From Paenibacillus pinistramenti (lineage in GTDB: Bacteria; Bacillota; Bacilli; Paenibacillales; Paenibacillaceae): a DNA stretch of 64,000 nt. Shown in pieces: positions 20,950 through 28,599 of this stretch; within the stretch, counting starts at the first letter, position 1, and each line of letters opens with the position of its first letter. The position numbers and the translations under genes are program-made. Below the pieces are notes generated by a model that saw only the letters and a list, made by a program, of their open reading frames with translations, was not told the origin of the DNA and did no database searches. The stretch lies in NCBI RefSeq assembly GCF_005869875.1, contig NZ_VAWG01000002.1:124001-188000 (forward strand). The letters run 5' to 3'.

Positions 20950-20986
20950 GCTGCCATCCGGCACGGTATGAAGAGCAGATGGCAGC
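20950..20986 (+). terminator. Hairpin directly after the TetR remnant
   Basis: Perfect 9-bp arms GCTGCCATC/GATGGCAGC around a 19-nt loop, five bases past the remnant's stop and followed by a pyrimidine-rich stretch. It may be the former terminator of the deleted gene, or may now serve arsC from the other side. Confidence 0.45.
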
Positions 20987-21033
20987 GGCTGTTCTCTTTG
21001 AAATCTCTGGGCGCTAGCTGCGCCATCAAACCC

Positions 21034-21459
21034 TTATTTTCCGGTCTCAACAAACTGGGCAATCCGGTTCTTGATAGCATCGCGAACTTGATTAAACTGA
21101 GCCGTAATTTCCTCCTCGGTGCCTGTGGCTTTCGCCGGATCCTCAAATCCCCAATGCCACTTTGTTACATTTGGGCTGGTAATCGCCGGGCAGTGCTCAT
21201 CCGCATGGCCGCAGAGCGTAACCACATAATCAGCGCGATTTAGAATATCAGTGTCAATCACATCCGAGGTATGGCTGCTGATATCAATCCCGGCTTCCTT
21301 CATCGTCTGCACAGCCCGCGGATTTAACCCGTGAGCTTCCAGACCGGCGCTTTTCACTTCAAATTTGTCTCCGCCAAGCACCTTTAGAAAGCCGTCGGCC
21401 ATTTGGCTCCGGCAGGAATTCCCCGTGCAGAGAAAGTAAACGAGCGGTTTCTTTTCCAT
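21034..21459 (-). CDS. arsC: Arsenate reductase (thioredoxin-coupled)
   Basis: A 141-residue cytoplasmic enzyme of the low-molecular-weight tyrosine-phosphatase fold that reduces arsenate to arsenite using thioredoxin. The P-loop nucleophile is in [13 protein letters not shown] (C-x5-R) and the relay cysteines are in [13 protein letters not shown], as in Bacillus and Staphylococcus ArsC. Length is typical. It follows arsB by 38 bp on the same strand, so reduction and export are co-expressed. No arsR is present beside them. Confidence 0.95.
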   Translation of the reverse strand: MEKKPLVYFLCTGNSCRSQMADGFLKVLGGDKFEVKSAGLEAHGLNPRAVQTMKEAGIDISSHTSDVIDTDILNRADYVVTLCGHADEHCPAITSPNVTKWHWGFEDPAKATGTEEEITAQFNQVRDAIKNRIAQFVETGK

Positions 21460-21497
21460 GATGTTATAAATCTCCTTTTTAAATATTAGATTTAGCT

Positions 21498-22907
21498 TTA
21501 AATTTGGCGTTTACCCTTCCGGCTCTGTCTATTCGTGAGTTTTATTAATCCCCACCCTGCTGCCAAGAGACCGATAGCAATCCCCGCGATGACAAACCAA
21601 ATATTGACCGAAGTGGAGCGGATCAAAGACAGCCACAGATAAAGACCAGACAATGTAATGAACAGCGTCGGAACCGTTAACAGGATGCCCGTCTTGAAAT
21701 AGGCTCCCCAGCCGATTTTGACCCCCTTTTGAACCAAAACATGCAGCCACAGCAGAGTTGCCAACGAACCAATCGGCGTAATTTTAGGTCCCAAATCTGA
21801 GCCGATCACGTTTGCATAAATAAGCGACTCCCGGATAAAGCCCTCCGCTGACGCGGATTTGATCGCAAGGGCATCAATCATGACTGTGGGCAGATTATTC
21901 ATGATCGAGGACAGGATGGCTGCAATAAAGCCGGATGCGATCGTCGAGATAAACATTCCATGCTGGCTGACTGCTTCAAACAGCTTGCCCAGTTCATCTG
22001 TCAGGCCGACATTTCGCAGCCCGTACACGACGACATACATACCGATGGAGAATACGACGATGGCCCATGGGGCTCCCTTAATAAGCTGCCAGGTTTGGAT
22101 GCGAGGGCTGGCTTGGGCGAATACGATAAAGACCACAGCGGCAAGCCCGGCGATGACGGACACCGGAATATGCATAAACGGACTGCACATGTAGGCGACG
22201 AGCAGAACACTAAGAATAATCCAGGATATGCGGAACAAGCGCTGGTCCCGGATGGCCTCCGAAGGAATCTTGAGCTGCCGGACTTCATAGTGGGCAGGGA
22301 TACTTTTTCTGAACAACAGGTACAGCATGAACAGGCTTCCAGCTATGGAAAATAAGGTTGGAACGATCATCCTGCCGGCATAATCTGCAAAGGAGATACC
22401 AAAAAAATCCGAAGAAACGATGTTCACCAGGTTACTGATGATAAGAGGCAAGGAGGCCGTGTCAGAGATAAAGCCGCTTGCCATAATAAAAGGCAGGACC
22501 ATCCGCTCGTTGAAATGAAGTCCCCGCACCATCGCCAGTACGATAGGGGTCAGAATCAAGGCTGCGCCATCGTTGGCAAACAGGGCGGATACGGCCGCTC
22601 CGAGCAGTATGACGCAGACAAACATCAAGCGGCCATTGCCTCTTGCGAGCCTGGCGACATGCAGCGCTGCCCATTCAAAGAATCCAATTTCATCTAGGAC
22701 GAGTGAAATCAGAATAATGGCCACAAAGGTCAAGGTAGCATTCCATACGATCAGGGTTACGTCCCATACATCTGAGAGCTGAACAACCCCAAAGCCTAAA
22801 GCAAGCAGGGCTCCTCCTGCTGCAGACCAGCCAATGCTTAACCCTCGAGGCTGCCAAATGACAAAGGTTAGCGTAACTAGAAAAATAGCAATCGCAATAA
22901 TTAACAT
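21498..22907 (-). CDS. arsB: Arsenite efflux permease
   Basis: A 469-residue inner-membrane protein of the ArsB/ion-transporter superfamily with about 11-12 hydrophobic segments. It exports arsenite. Diagnostic stretches are [35 protein letters not shown] and [20 protein letters not shown]. It extends ~25 basic residues past the last membrane segment. It heads a two-gene arsB-arsC operon. The 280-bp upstream gap contains TTAAATTTTAA, a small dyad, but no regulator gene, so control must come from a distant ArsR or be absent. Confidence 0.95.
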   Translation of the reverse strand: MLIIAIAIFLVTLTFVIWQPRGLSIGWSAAGGALLALGFGVVQLSDVWDVTLIVWNATLTFVAIILISLVLDEIGFFEWAALHVARLARGNGRLMFVCVILLGAAVSALFANDGAALILTPIVLAMVRGLHFNERMVLPFIMASGFISDTASLPLIISNLVNIVSSDFFGISFADYAGRMIVPTLFSIAGSLFMLYLLFRKSIPAHYEVRQLKIPSEAIRDQRLFRISWIILSVLLVAYMCSPFMHIPVSVIAGLAAVVFIVFAQASPRIQTWQLIKGAPWAIVVFSIGMYVVVYGLRNVGLTDELGKLFEAVSQHGMFISTIASGFIAAILSSIMNNLPTVMIDALAIKSASAEGFIRESLIYANVIGSDLGPKITPIGSLATLLWLHVLVQKGVKIGWGAYFKTGILLTVPTLFITLSGLYLWLSLIRSTSVNIWFVIAGIAIGLLAAGWGLIKLTNRQSRKGKRQI

Positions 22908-23191
22908 AATACCCTCCGGAGATTAATCGCATAATAACCCAAACTGCCTGATTAAATTTTAAATATTATGTTGACGGCTTCCGTTTGGATGAGTATAGAG
23001 ACAAGCAGTCTTATACTAAAGAACCTGCTCTATTATATTGTTTTTACTATTGATTACTTCATTTGTCCAATCAGTTCTGCCATTAATCTTTATATAAGAT
23101 TGTAGAGATGAGTCCGGCTCTCCATACTTTCTACACACATTTTTCGTAAGATTGGTTCTGTAATAAATACAGGTATTGGGGGAACCAATCG

Positions 23192-23680
23192 ATGAACATG
23201 ACGCATTACATGTCTCTTTTAGCTGACAACCAGCCATGGAATCTCATTATATTCATGGCGATCCCCGTGATCTTTGCAGAAACGATTACGGTAACAGAAT
23301 TCATCATTCTGTTCAGCAAGAACACTCACGGAAGTCTGAGAGCATTCAACCGGGCTTGCAGCATTATTGCCGGTCTGTATTTCACTGGCATCTTCCTGTA
23401 TCTCTTTCCAACCGCTTTCATGCCTCTTACGGTTAACGGTGGATGGCATACCTGGGTGGATGTTGTAGCCGTGGGCTTTTATCTCAGCGGAGTTATTTTC
23501 CTTCTCCCTCTCGCCCTTCTGGATCTTGGCATTATCGGACGGAAGCGTACGGAAGAAGAGAAGATGAAGCTGCACTTTATGCTGGTCAGCGGCTTCCTGG
23601 TCGTCGCTCACATTGCTATGATTTTCGGTATGGTGAATCCCGAGATTATAAGCGGAATGTCTAACATGCCTGGGATGTAA
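23192..23680 (+). CDS. Four-TM membrane protein, DUF6803-like
   Basis: A 162-residue integral membrane protein with four predicted hydrophobic segments, starting NMTHYMSLLADNQPWNLIIF. I recall this as the DUF6803 family of Paenibacillus and relatives, described only as a permease-like protein; the name is from memory. Conserved-looking polar positions are FAETITVTEF in the first helix and HTWVDVVAVGFYL, with a Met-rich C-terminus (GMSNMPGM) that hints at metal handling. GGGGG lies upstream of the ATG. It converges on the two-component operon. Confidence 0.7.
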   Translation: MNMTHYMSLLADNQPWNLIIFMAIPVIFAETITVTEFIILFSKNTHGSLRAFNRACSIIAGLYFTGIFLYLFPTAFMPLTVNGGWHTWVDVVAVGFYLSGVIFLLPLALLDLGIIGRKRTEEEKMKLHFMLVSGFLVVAHIAMIFGMVNPEIISGMSNMPGM

Positions 23681-23689
23681 ACTCCAACA

Positions 23690-23750
23690 CAGAAACACCT
23701 TCAAGGCTGCCGCCCTATCGTGAGGATTGGCAGCCTTGAAGGTGTTTCTG
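23690..23750. terminator. Perfect 22-bp inverted repeat between convergent operons
   Basis: Arms 23690-23711 and 23729-23750 pair perfectly over 22 bp around a 17-nt loop. It lies between the stops at 23680 and 23786. Neither side has a good T tract, which is unusual for an intrinsic terminator. Confidence 0.65.
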
Positions 23751-23785
23751 ATTGGTCAGATTTGGGGACTCACCAAGCTTCCCCT

Positions 23786-23986
23786 TTACTGTTTTCTTCT
23801 ATTTATGAACCAATAAATGCCCCATACAAGAGCTCCAAGGACAGGAATAAGGAAACAGGCCCAGCCAACAGAAATACCCATACCTATTCGAGACATAAAC
23901 ATCCCGCGGAATGAAGCAGCCGAGATTAAACAGGCTATACCCATCATCATAAGAACGACAACAACGAACCAATCCGCCCTTTTCAT
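23786..23986 (-). CDS. 66-residue two-TM protein coupled to the sensor kinase
   Basis: A small membrane protein with two hydrophobic helices: residues ~6-24, and ~34-60 ending FINRRKQ. Its ATG overlaps the kinase stop as ATGA, so translation is coupled and it belongs to the same operon. I do not recognise a family. Small membrane partners of sensor kinases are known in general, and such a role is an inference from position. Confidence 0.75.
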   Translation of the reverse strand: MKRADWFVVVVLMMMGIACLISAASFRGMFMSRIGMGISVGWACFLIPVLGALVWGIYWFINRRKQ

Positions 23987-25392
23987 CTTTGCACCTCCTG
24001 CTCCTCAGGTACAAAACGGATTTCAAATCGGGTTCCTTGGCCCAGCCTGCTAAAGACAAGCAGTTCTCCACCCTGCAGCTCAACCAGCTTTTTAGCGATT
24101 GGCAAGCCCAGCCCTGTTCCTCCGTGCAATCTAGACCGTGATTTCTCCACCCGGTAAAATCGCTCAAAAATATAAGGAAGCTCATCTTCCGGAATACCAA
24201 TACCTGTATCTTCTACGGATAAGAATACATAAGAAGTGTTTTGATCGAGTTCCATCGTGATCCCGCCCTGCTCTGTATAACGCACAGCATTTTCTAATAA
24301 ATTCAGCAGGATCTGCTCTATCCTCAGCCCATCGCCGTAAATTAACGGGATTTCACGATTAATTTTTGTCTCAATAGACAATTTCTTGTTAGCTGCTTTA
24401 AGCTTAATTTTTTGAGCCACATGATCTGCGATATCAGATAAATCAATCCACTCCAGTGACAAGGTAATCTTGCCTTCCTCCATCTTGGCCAATTCGAATA
24501 AATCGTTAACCAAGTGCTGTAGCCGAATAGCCTCCTCGTGAATAATGTCCAAGTATCTGTTCTTCTCTTCTTCAGTCTCAAACAGTTGGTTTCTAAGGAC
24601 TTGAGCATAGCCTTCCAGGTATGTGATAGGAGTCCGCAGCTCATGGGATATATTTGCAAAAAATTCCTGCCTGGTATCCCGATACCGCTGTAACTCAATT
24701 GCCAGATGATTGATCGAATCAGCCAAGAGTCCAATTTCGTTATCACGATTTATGTTTAATCGGGTCTCCAGCTCACCAGCGGCAATTCTTCGGGTGGCCG
24801 CCTGCATCTGTAAAAGCGGTCGTGATAACAGATGCGCGATGATCCAGGTAATTCCTATTGCTAATAAAAATGCCCCTATTCCAGCCAATAGTAGGACGCT
24901 CCGGACAGCTGAAATGGATTCATCCATGTGCTGAGCAGAGGCGAGTACATATACAGCAGCCTGTATGTCTTTTTGTCCAGGGCTGATTACAGGCCTTGCC
25001 GCAATAAAATAGTGATTCCGCTTCAAATCGGTATACTTTTGCTCAATATTCTTTCCGCTGAATAAAACTTGCAAGTCCTCAGCTTTTATAAACGTTCGGT
25101 CTAAAAATTCATATCCCCTGGAGCTTGCCAGAATCTTTCCCTGCCGGTTTACTAATAAAATACTCACATTGGAAAAGTCTGCAAATTGAAGGAGCGTTTC
25201 CCTGGATAACATCTCCGGAGATTCGCTCATAGTTGTCAAATGTGTGGTAAGCTCATCTACCTCCATTCTCGTTTCCGAGTTATAAAAATTAGTAAACATA
25301 CGATCAATCGTCAAACCAAGGACACTGATAACAACAACAAACGCAATCAGTATAACCAATCCAAGCTGGAAGCCGATTTTATTTCTAATCAT
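23983..25392 (-). CDS. Sensor histidine kinase (HAMP-HisKA-HATPase)
   Basis: A ~469-residue membrane kinase. Order: TM1 (~8-32), an extracellular sensor loop (~33-160), TM2 (~165-185), HAMP (~187-238), HisKA with phospho-acceptor His in FFANISHELRTPITYLEGYA, and HATPase with N-box NLLENAVRYTEQGG, DTGIGIPEDELPYIFERFYR and GGTGLGLPIAKKL. I prefer the ATG at 25392, which overlaps the regulator's stop by eight bases; a TTG 33 bases upstream is possible. It is the second gene of an operon and pairs with the OmpR-type regulator. Neighbouring His- and Met-rich proteins suggest metal or envelope stress as the signal, an inference only. Confidence 0.92.
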   Translation of the reverse strand: MIRNKIGFQLGLVILIAFVVVISVLGLTIDRMFTNFYNSETRMEVDELTTHLTTMSESPEMLSRETLLQFADFSNVSILLVNRQGKILASSRGYEFLDRTFIKAEDLQVLFSGKNIEQKYTDLKRNHYFIAARPVISPGQKDIQAAVYVLASAQHMDESISAVRSVLLLAGIGAFLLAIGITWIIAHLLSRPLLQMQAATRRIAAGELETRLNINRDNEIGLLADSINHLAIELQRYRDTRQEFFANISHELRTPITYLEGYAQVLRNQLFETEEEKNRYLDIIHEEAIRLQHLVNDLFELAKMEEGKITLSLEWIDLSDIADHVAQKIKLKAANKKLSIETKINREIPLIYGDGLRIEQILLNLLENAVRYTEQGGITMELDQNTSYVFLSVEDTGIGIPEDELPYIFERFYRVEKSRSRLHGGTGLGLPIAKKLVELQGGELLVFSRLGQGTRFEIRFVPEEQEVQR

Positions 25393-26095
25393 GCGGGATC
25401 CCAGCTCCAGTAAACTTATATCCAACTCCCCACACGGTTTGAATGGGGTTATACCCGAGAGCAGCCTTTAATAATTTGTCCCGGATATTTTTGATATGAG
25501 TGTCTACCACCCGTGGCTCCCCCTCATAATCGGCTCCCCATACTAAAAGTACGATTTCTTCTCTGCCAAACACGCGTTGTTCAGATTTAGCAAGCGTTAA
25601 TAAAAGGTCGAATTCCTTGTGTGTGAATTCAACAGACTGATCGTGTATATAAACTTCTCTGCTTTGCGGGAGTATTCGCAGGTTTGGAAACTCAAGGACA
25701 GGATCTTTCTGAATTTTAGATTGTGTAATCACCGAACGGCGGATCAAGGAGTAAGTCCTGGCAAGCAGCTCGTCAGGCTCGAATGGCTTGGTGAGATAAT
25801 CGTCGGCTCCGATCCCTAGTCCATAAACTTTATCCTTCGTTTCCGATCGAGCGGTAAGCATCAAAATCGGCACTTGATTCTGTTCCCGGATTTTCTTGCA
25901 TACCTGCCAGCCATCCACATCCGGAAGCATAAGATCGAGTATAATTAGATCGAAATGGTGTTGGCCAGCTAGTTTTAAAGCCTCTGTTCCGTTCGTAGCC
26001 TCCTTGACTTCAAAACCTTCTTTCGAAAGGAAGATCCGCAGCAGATTCCGCATATTCCATTCATCGTCTACGACAAGCACCTGTAGTCTGGACAT
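25385..26095 (-). CDS. OmpR/PhoB-family response regulator
   Basis: A 236-residue regulator with an N-terminal receiver (phospho-acceptor Asp in LIILDLMLPDVDGW, acidic pair VVDDEW, Lys in LTKPF) and a C-terminal winged helix of the OmpR type (VDTHIKNIRDKL, QTVWGVGYKF). I start at the ATG at 26095, seven bases after GGTGG; an upstream in-frame ATG lacks a site. It is first in the regulator-kinase-small protein operon. The His-rich gene upstream ends 80 bp before this start. Confidence 0.92.
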   Translation of the reverse strand: MSRLQVLVVDDEWNMRNLLRIFLSKEGFEVKEATNGTEALKLAGQHHFDLIILDLMLPDVDGWQVCKKIREQNQVPILMLTARSETKDKVYGLGIGADDYLTKPFEPDELLARTYSLIRRSVITQSKIQKDPVLEFPNLRILPQSREVYIHDQSVEFTHKEFDLLLTLAKSEQRVFGREEIVLLVWGADYEGEPRVVDTHIKNIRDKLLKAALGYNPIQTVWGVGYKFTGAGIPHD

Positions 26096-26174
26096 ACCCT
26101 TACCACCTTTATCATTTTGCATAGTATCCCTATGGAATAATTAATATCACAAAAAATGCTGATTTCAGTCAGGA

Positions 26175-26375
26175 TTACTTAGCAATCTTTTGAAGTTCCT
26201 GTCTCAATTCTTCATTTTGCATTTTTAATTCGTTGATTTGTGTTTGAATCTCATGATCATCCTTTGAATGTTTGGAATGGGAAGCGTGTCCGTGTCCGTG
26301 TCCTTTCATTCCAAACACCATCATAAATACCATCATCAATGGACAAACAAGTACTAATAACCAGGACCAATCCAT
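26175..26375 (-). CDS. His-rich single-TM small protein (DUF2933-like)
   Basis: A 66-residue protein with one N-terminal membrane helix (WSWLLVLVCPLMMVFMMVFG), then a His-rich stretch GHGHGHASHSKHSKDDH, then a short coiled coil (QINELKMQNEELRQELQ). The ATG at 26375 follows AAGGAGG. The His run suggests binding of Cu, Ni or Zn at the membrane surface. I recall similar small proteins as DUF2933, found beside copper-handling genes. It lies between the YdhK gene and the two-component operon on one strand. Confidence 0.75.
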   Translation of the reverse strand: MDWSWLLVLVCPLMMVFMMVFGMKGHGHGHASHSKHSKDDHEIQTQINELKMQNEELRQELQKIAK

Positions 26376-26466
26376 TTTCTTTTCCTCCTTAGCTTTGATA
26401 TTAAGAATTGTAAGATTAATTTGTGGAGAAAGCATGTGGGAAGCATGAGCTGCAGCAGAAGAAATG

Positions 26467-26492
26467 AAAAACAAGCCGGTTGATCGGCTTGT
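26467..26492 (-). terminator. Terminator of the YdhK gene
   Basis: Perfect 8-bp stem ACAAGCCG/CGGCTTGT with a 6-nt loop and five T following on the minus strand, 22 bp past the YdhK stop. Confidence 0.8.
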
Positions 26493-26514
26493 CCGGTATC
26501 ATGATGGATTCTGG

Positions 26515-27105
26515 TTATTTTGCAGATAATTCACTTTCTATTAACCACTTATGATTTTTCACTGGTTCCCCTCCGGTCGTAGGTGTGTAATCAACCATAT
26601 AGGCGATAGTCTTCTCAGCTGAATCAATCGTAGCTTTAGCGCCTTTCATACCTTCCATATGGTTAGCCGACAGGGTTACTTTGTCTCCTATGGAAAGTGG
26701 CTGATCACCTGCATCCTTGATGTCTTCTTGAACTACCCATTTGTGATTGGATACTTTATCTCCACCCGTAACAGGCTCATAGGATACCGCATAAACCATG
26801 GTATCATAAGCACCAACAATTGTTGCATCAGCTCCATTCATTCCTGGCATGTGGTCAGCCTGAATCAAAGCATGACTCCCAACAGGGAATTTAGGATTTT
26901 GGGCATTTATCATCCCTTTAGGCAGCTCTTCAGAATCCGAATGATTCATTTCTCCAGAATTCATTTGAGCAGAAGCCATTTCTCCTGAGCTCATGTTTCC
27001 TTGACTGGCGACAGTGGCTTGGTTTTGCGCATTTTGATTTCCTTTGCTGCACGCACTTAGAATCAAAACAAGTGACAACATAATGATAGGCAAAGATTTT
27101 TTCAT
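26515..27105 (-). CDS. YdhK-family lipoprotein (two DUF1541 repeats)
   Basis: A 196-residue exported lipoprotein. The signal peptide ends in the lipobox LILSAC, so the mature Cys is lipidated at the outer face of the membrane. A Met- and His-containing low-complexity linker (MSSGEMASAQMNSGEMNHSD) precedes two copies of the DUF1541 domain, each with ADHMPGMNGADATIVGAY-like and TGG-x-(K/P)V-x-NHKW motifs. Met/His content of the repeats fits metal binding, but the family has no defined biochemical role that I know. It is a one-gene unit closed by its own terminator. Confidence 0.88.
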   Translation of the reverse strand: MKKSLPIIMLSLVLILSACSKGNQNAQNQATVASQGNMSSGEMASAQMNSGEMNHSDSEELPKGMINAQNPKFPVGSHALIQADHMPGMNGADATIVGAYDTMVYAVSYEPVTGGDKVSNHKWVVQEDIKDAGDQPLSIGDKVTLSANHMEGMKGAKATIDSAEKTIAYMVDYTPTTGGEPVKNHKWLIESELSAK

Positions 27106-27256
27106 TTGTTATTCCACCTTTCTGTTTAGAACTTTTTTTGAGTAGTATTTCTTCAGCTGCCGATTTTATCCATAATAATTTCCACTAAAAAATAAACTTA
27201 AATTGTGTAGAATTTATGAAGAAATCAGAACTGGGCGGGTTCCTTATGACGCTAAA

Positions 27257-27293
27257 ACAGCCAAAAAGCCTCAAGAGCGGCCTTTTGGCTGTT
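27257..27293. terminator. Terminator of the ThuA gene
   Basis: Arms AACAGCCAAAAAGCC and GGCCTTTTGGCTGTT pair with one mismatch around an 8-nt loop, and short T runs follow on both sides. It is just past the ThuA stop. The remaining 27106-27256 is AT-rich upstream sequence of the YdhK gene; nothing else was seen. Confidence 0.75.
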
Positions 27294-27300
27294 TCTTTTC

Positions 27301-28044
27301 TTACACGGGCTCGGCCATCTTAAGCGGCTCCAAAGGCTGGACATTCCCGTAAGTCACCGTTACGCCCTGTGCCGGAGCGGCCCAATGCACCGCGTTGTTC
27401 AGCACCTTGATGATGTCCGGGTGGTGATAGGTCGGGAACGTCTCATGTCCTGGACGGAAATAGAACAGCTTGCCCTTGCCTCTCCGGTAACAGCAGCCGC
27501 TGCGGAACACTTCTCCTCCTTCAAACCAGGAGATGAATACGAGTTCGTCCGGAGCCGGGATTTCGAAACGCTCGCCGTACATTTCTTCATGAGGGAGCTC
27601 AATATATTCACCCAAGCCCGCGGCGATTGGATGATTGGGCTCAATCACCCACAAGCGTTCCTTCTCTCCGGCTTCCCGCCATTTCAGCTGGCCGGTGTGC
27701 GTGCCGAGCAGAGCTTCAAAGATTTTGGAAGCATGGCCGGAATGCAGGACAATAAGCCCCATGCCGTCAAGCACCCGGTTTCGGACTTTCTGTACGATAT
27801 CGTCCCGAACCTCATGATGCGCAACGTGTCCCCACCAGATGAGAACGTCCGTATCTGCAAGCACCTCATCTGTCAGTCCGTGCTCCGGCTCATCGAGCGT
27901 AGCCGTGCGGATTTCAAGCGTTTGATCCGCTCCCAGATAACCGGCGATCGCGTTATGAATGCCGGAAGGATAGACCGCCGCCACCTTCTCGTTATTCCGT
28001 TCGTGACGGTACTCGTTCCAGATGGTCACTTTAATGTTCGCCAA
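27301..28044 (-). CDS. ThuA-like trehalose-utilisation protein
   Basis: A 247-residue protein of the ThuA family (class I glutamine-amidotransferase-like fold). It begins [14 protein letters not shown], and has [32 protein letters not shown] and [13 protein letters not shown], all typical. ThuA and ThuB in rhizobia oxidise trehalose-type disaccharides to 3-keto derivatives; ThuA itself lacks a settled mechanism. I favour the TTG at 28044, eight bases after GGAGG and matching the usual family N-terminus; an ATG at 28059 is the alternative. It stands alone, without a ThuB-like dehydrogenase nearby. Confidence 0.85.
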   Translation of the reverse strand: MANIKVTIWNEYRHERNNEKVAAVYPSGIHNAIAGYLGADQTLEIRTATLDEPEHGLTDEVLADTDVLIWWGHVAHHEVRDDIVQKVRNRVLDGMGLIVLHSGHASKIFEALLGTHTGQLKWREAGEKERLWVIEPNHPIAAGLGEYIELPHEEMYGERFEIPAPDELVFISWFEGGEVFRSGCCYRRGKGKLFYFRPGHETFPTYHHPDIIKVLNNAVHWAAPAQGVTVTYGNVQPLEPLKMAEPV

Positions 28045-28159
28045 TGTAAAAACCTCCATTGTTTATCCTAAGTTGATCTTCCATAAAGACAAAACCGACT
28101 GTATTCGTAAAATAACTGGAGCCTTACATTTATTATCGACGGTTAACAGCGCTTCAATT

Positions 28160-28196
28160 AGCAGGAACAAGCAGCAGGAAGAAGCAGCAGGAAGAA
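28160..28196. repeat. 13-bp imperfect tandem repeat
   Basis: Two perfect copies of agcagcaggaaga follow a partial third copy. They lie in the gap between the ThuA gene and the small protein at 28213, next to that gene's hairpin. Confidence 0.8.
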
Positions 28197-28227
28197 GCCT
28201 GACTAAACTCAATTAGCCAGGCTTCTT
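28192..28227 (-). terminator. Hairpin spanning the stop of the small protein gene
   Basis: Perfect 10-bp arms AAGAAGCCTG and CAGGCTTCTT with a 16-nt loop that contains the stop codon of the gene at 28213. The T tract is weak. Confidence 0.5.
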
Positions 28228-28452
28228 GACAGGAACGGTGATCACCCGCGTTCTTTGGCGCCTTAACCGCCACTTCACCCCTTCGCTGCCTGCCATGCTT
28301 CCAAGGGAAGCGATCAGCAGACTTGAAGTCATTATCTTAGCTGCAAAATAAAAGCCGGTGCCCAGGAGAAGATCAATCAAAACCAGTGATTTCACAGACT
28401 TGAGGGTTTTTCCGTTTATATACAGCACAAATACCTTTCTGGGTTTCGCCAC
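28213..28452 (-). CDS. Small hypothetical membrane-associated protein
   Basis: A possible 79-residue protein with GTG start and GGGGAG upstream. It has a hydrophobic middle (SLVLIDLLLGTGFYFAAKI and SSLLIASLGSMAG) and a strongly basic C-terminus (WRLRRQRTRVI). I recognise no family. Codon use is ordinary, and a hairpin overlaps the stop. It could be a real single-gene unit; the call rests on open frame, ribosome-binding site and hydrophobic pattern only. Confidence 0.45.
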   Translation of the reverse strand: MAKPRKVFVLYINGKTLKSVKSLVLIDLLLGTGFYFAAKIMTSSLLIASLGSMAGSEGVKWRLRRQRTRVITVPVKKPG

Positions 28453-28536
28453 ACCTAATCACTCCCCTATTACCAGGTATTCATGCTGTAAGTTGTCTTA
28501 GCACACTTTTTCAGAGCGGCACCGGAATTTCGCAAG

Positions 28537-28599
28537 TCTCTAGTTCCTGGTCTCTAATTCCCGGTCCCTGATCCCTGCTTCCTGCTTCCTGGTCCCTAA
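28537..28599. repeat. 14/7-bp degenerate pyrimidine repeat at the end of the oxidoreductase gene
   Basis: Successive variants of TCTCTAGTTCCTGG, TCTCTAATTCCCGG, TCCCTGATCCCTGC, TTCCTGC and TTCCTGGTCCCTAA run into the stop codon of the 2-oxoacid oxidoreductase gene. No hairpin terminator is evident there. Confidence 0.75.
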
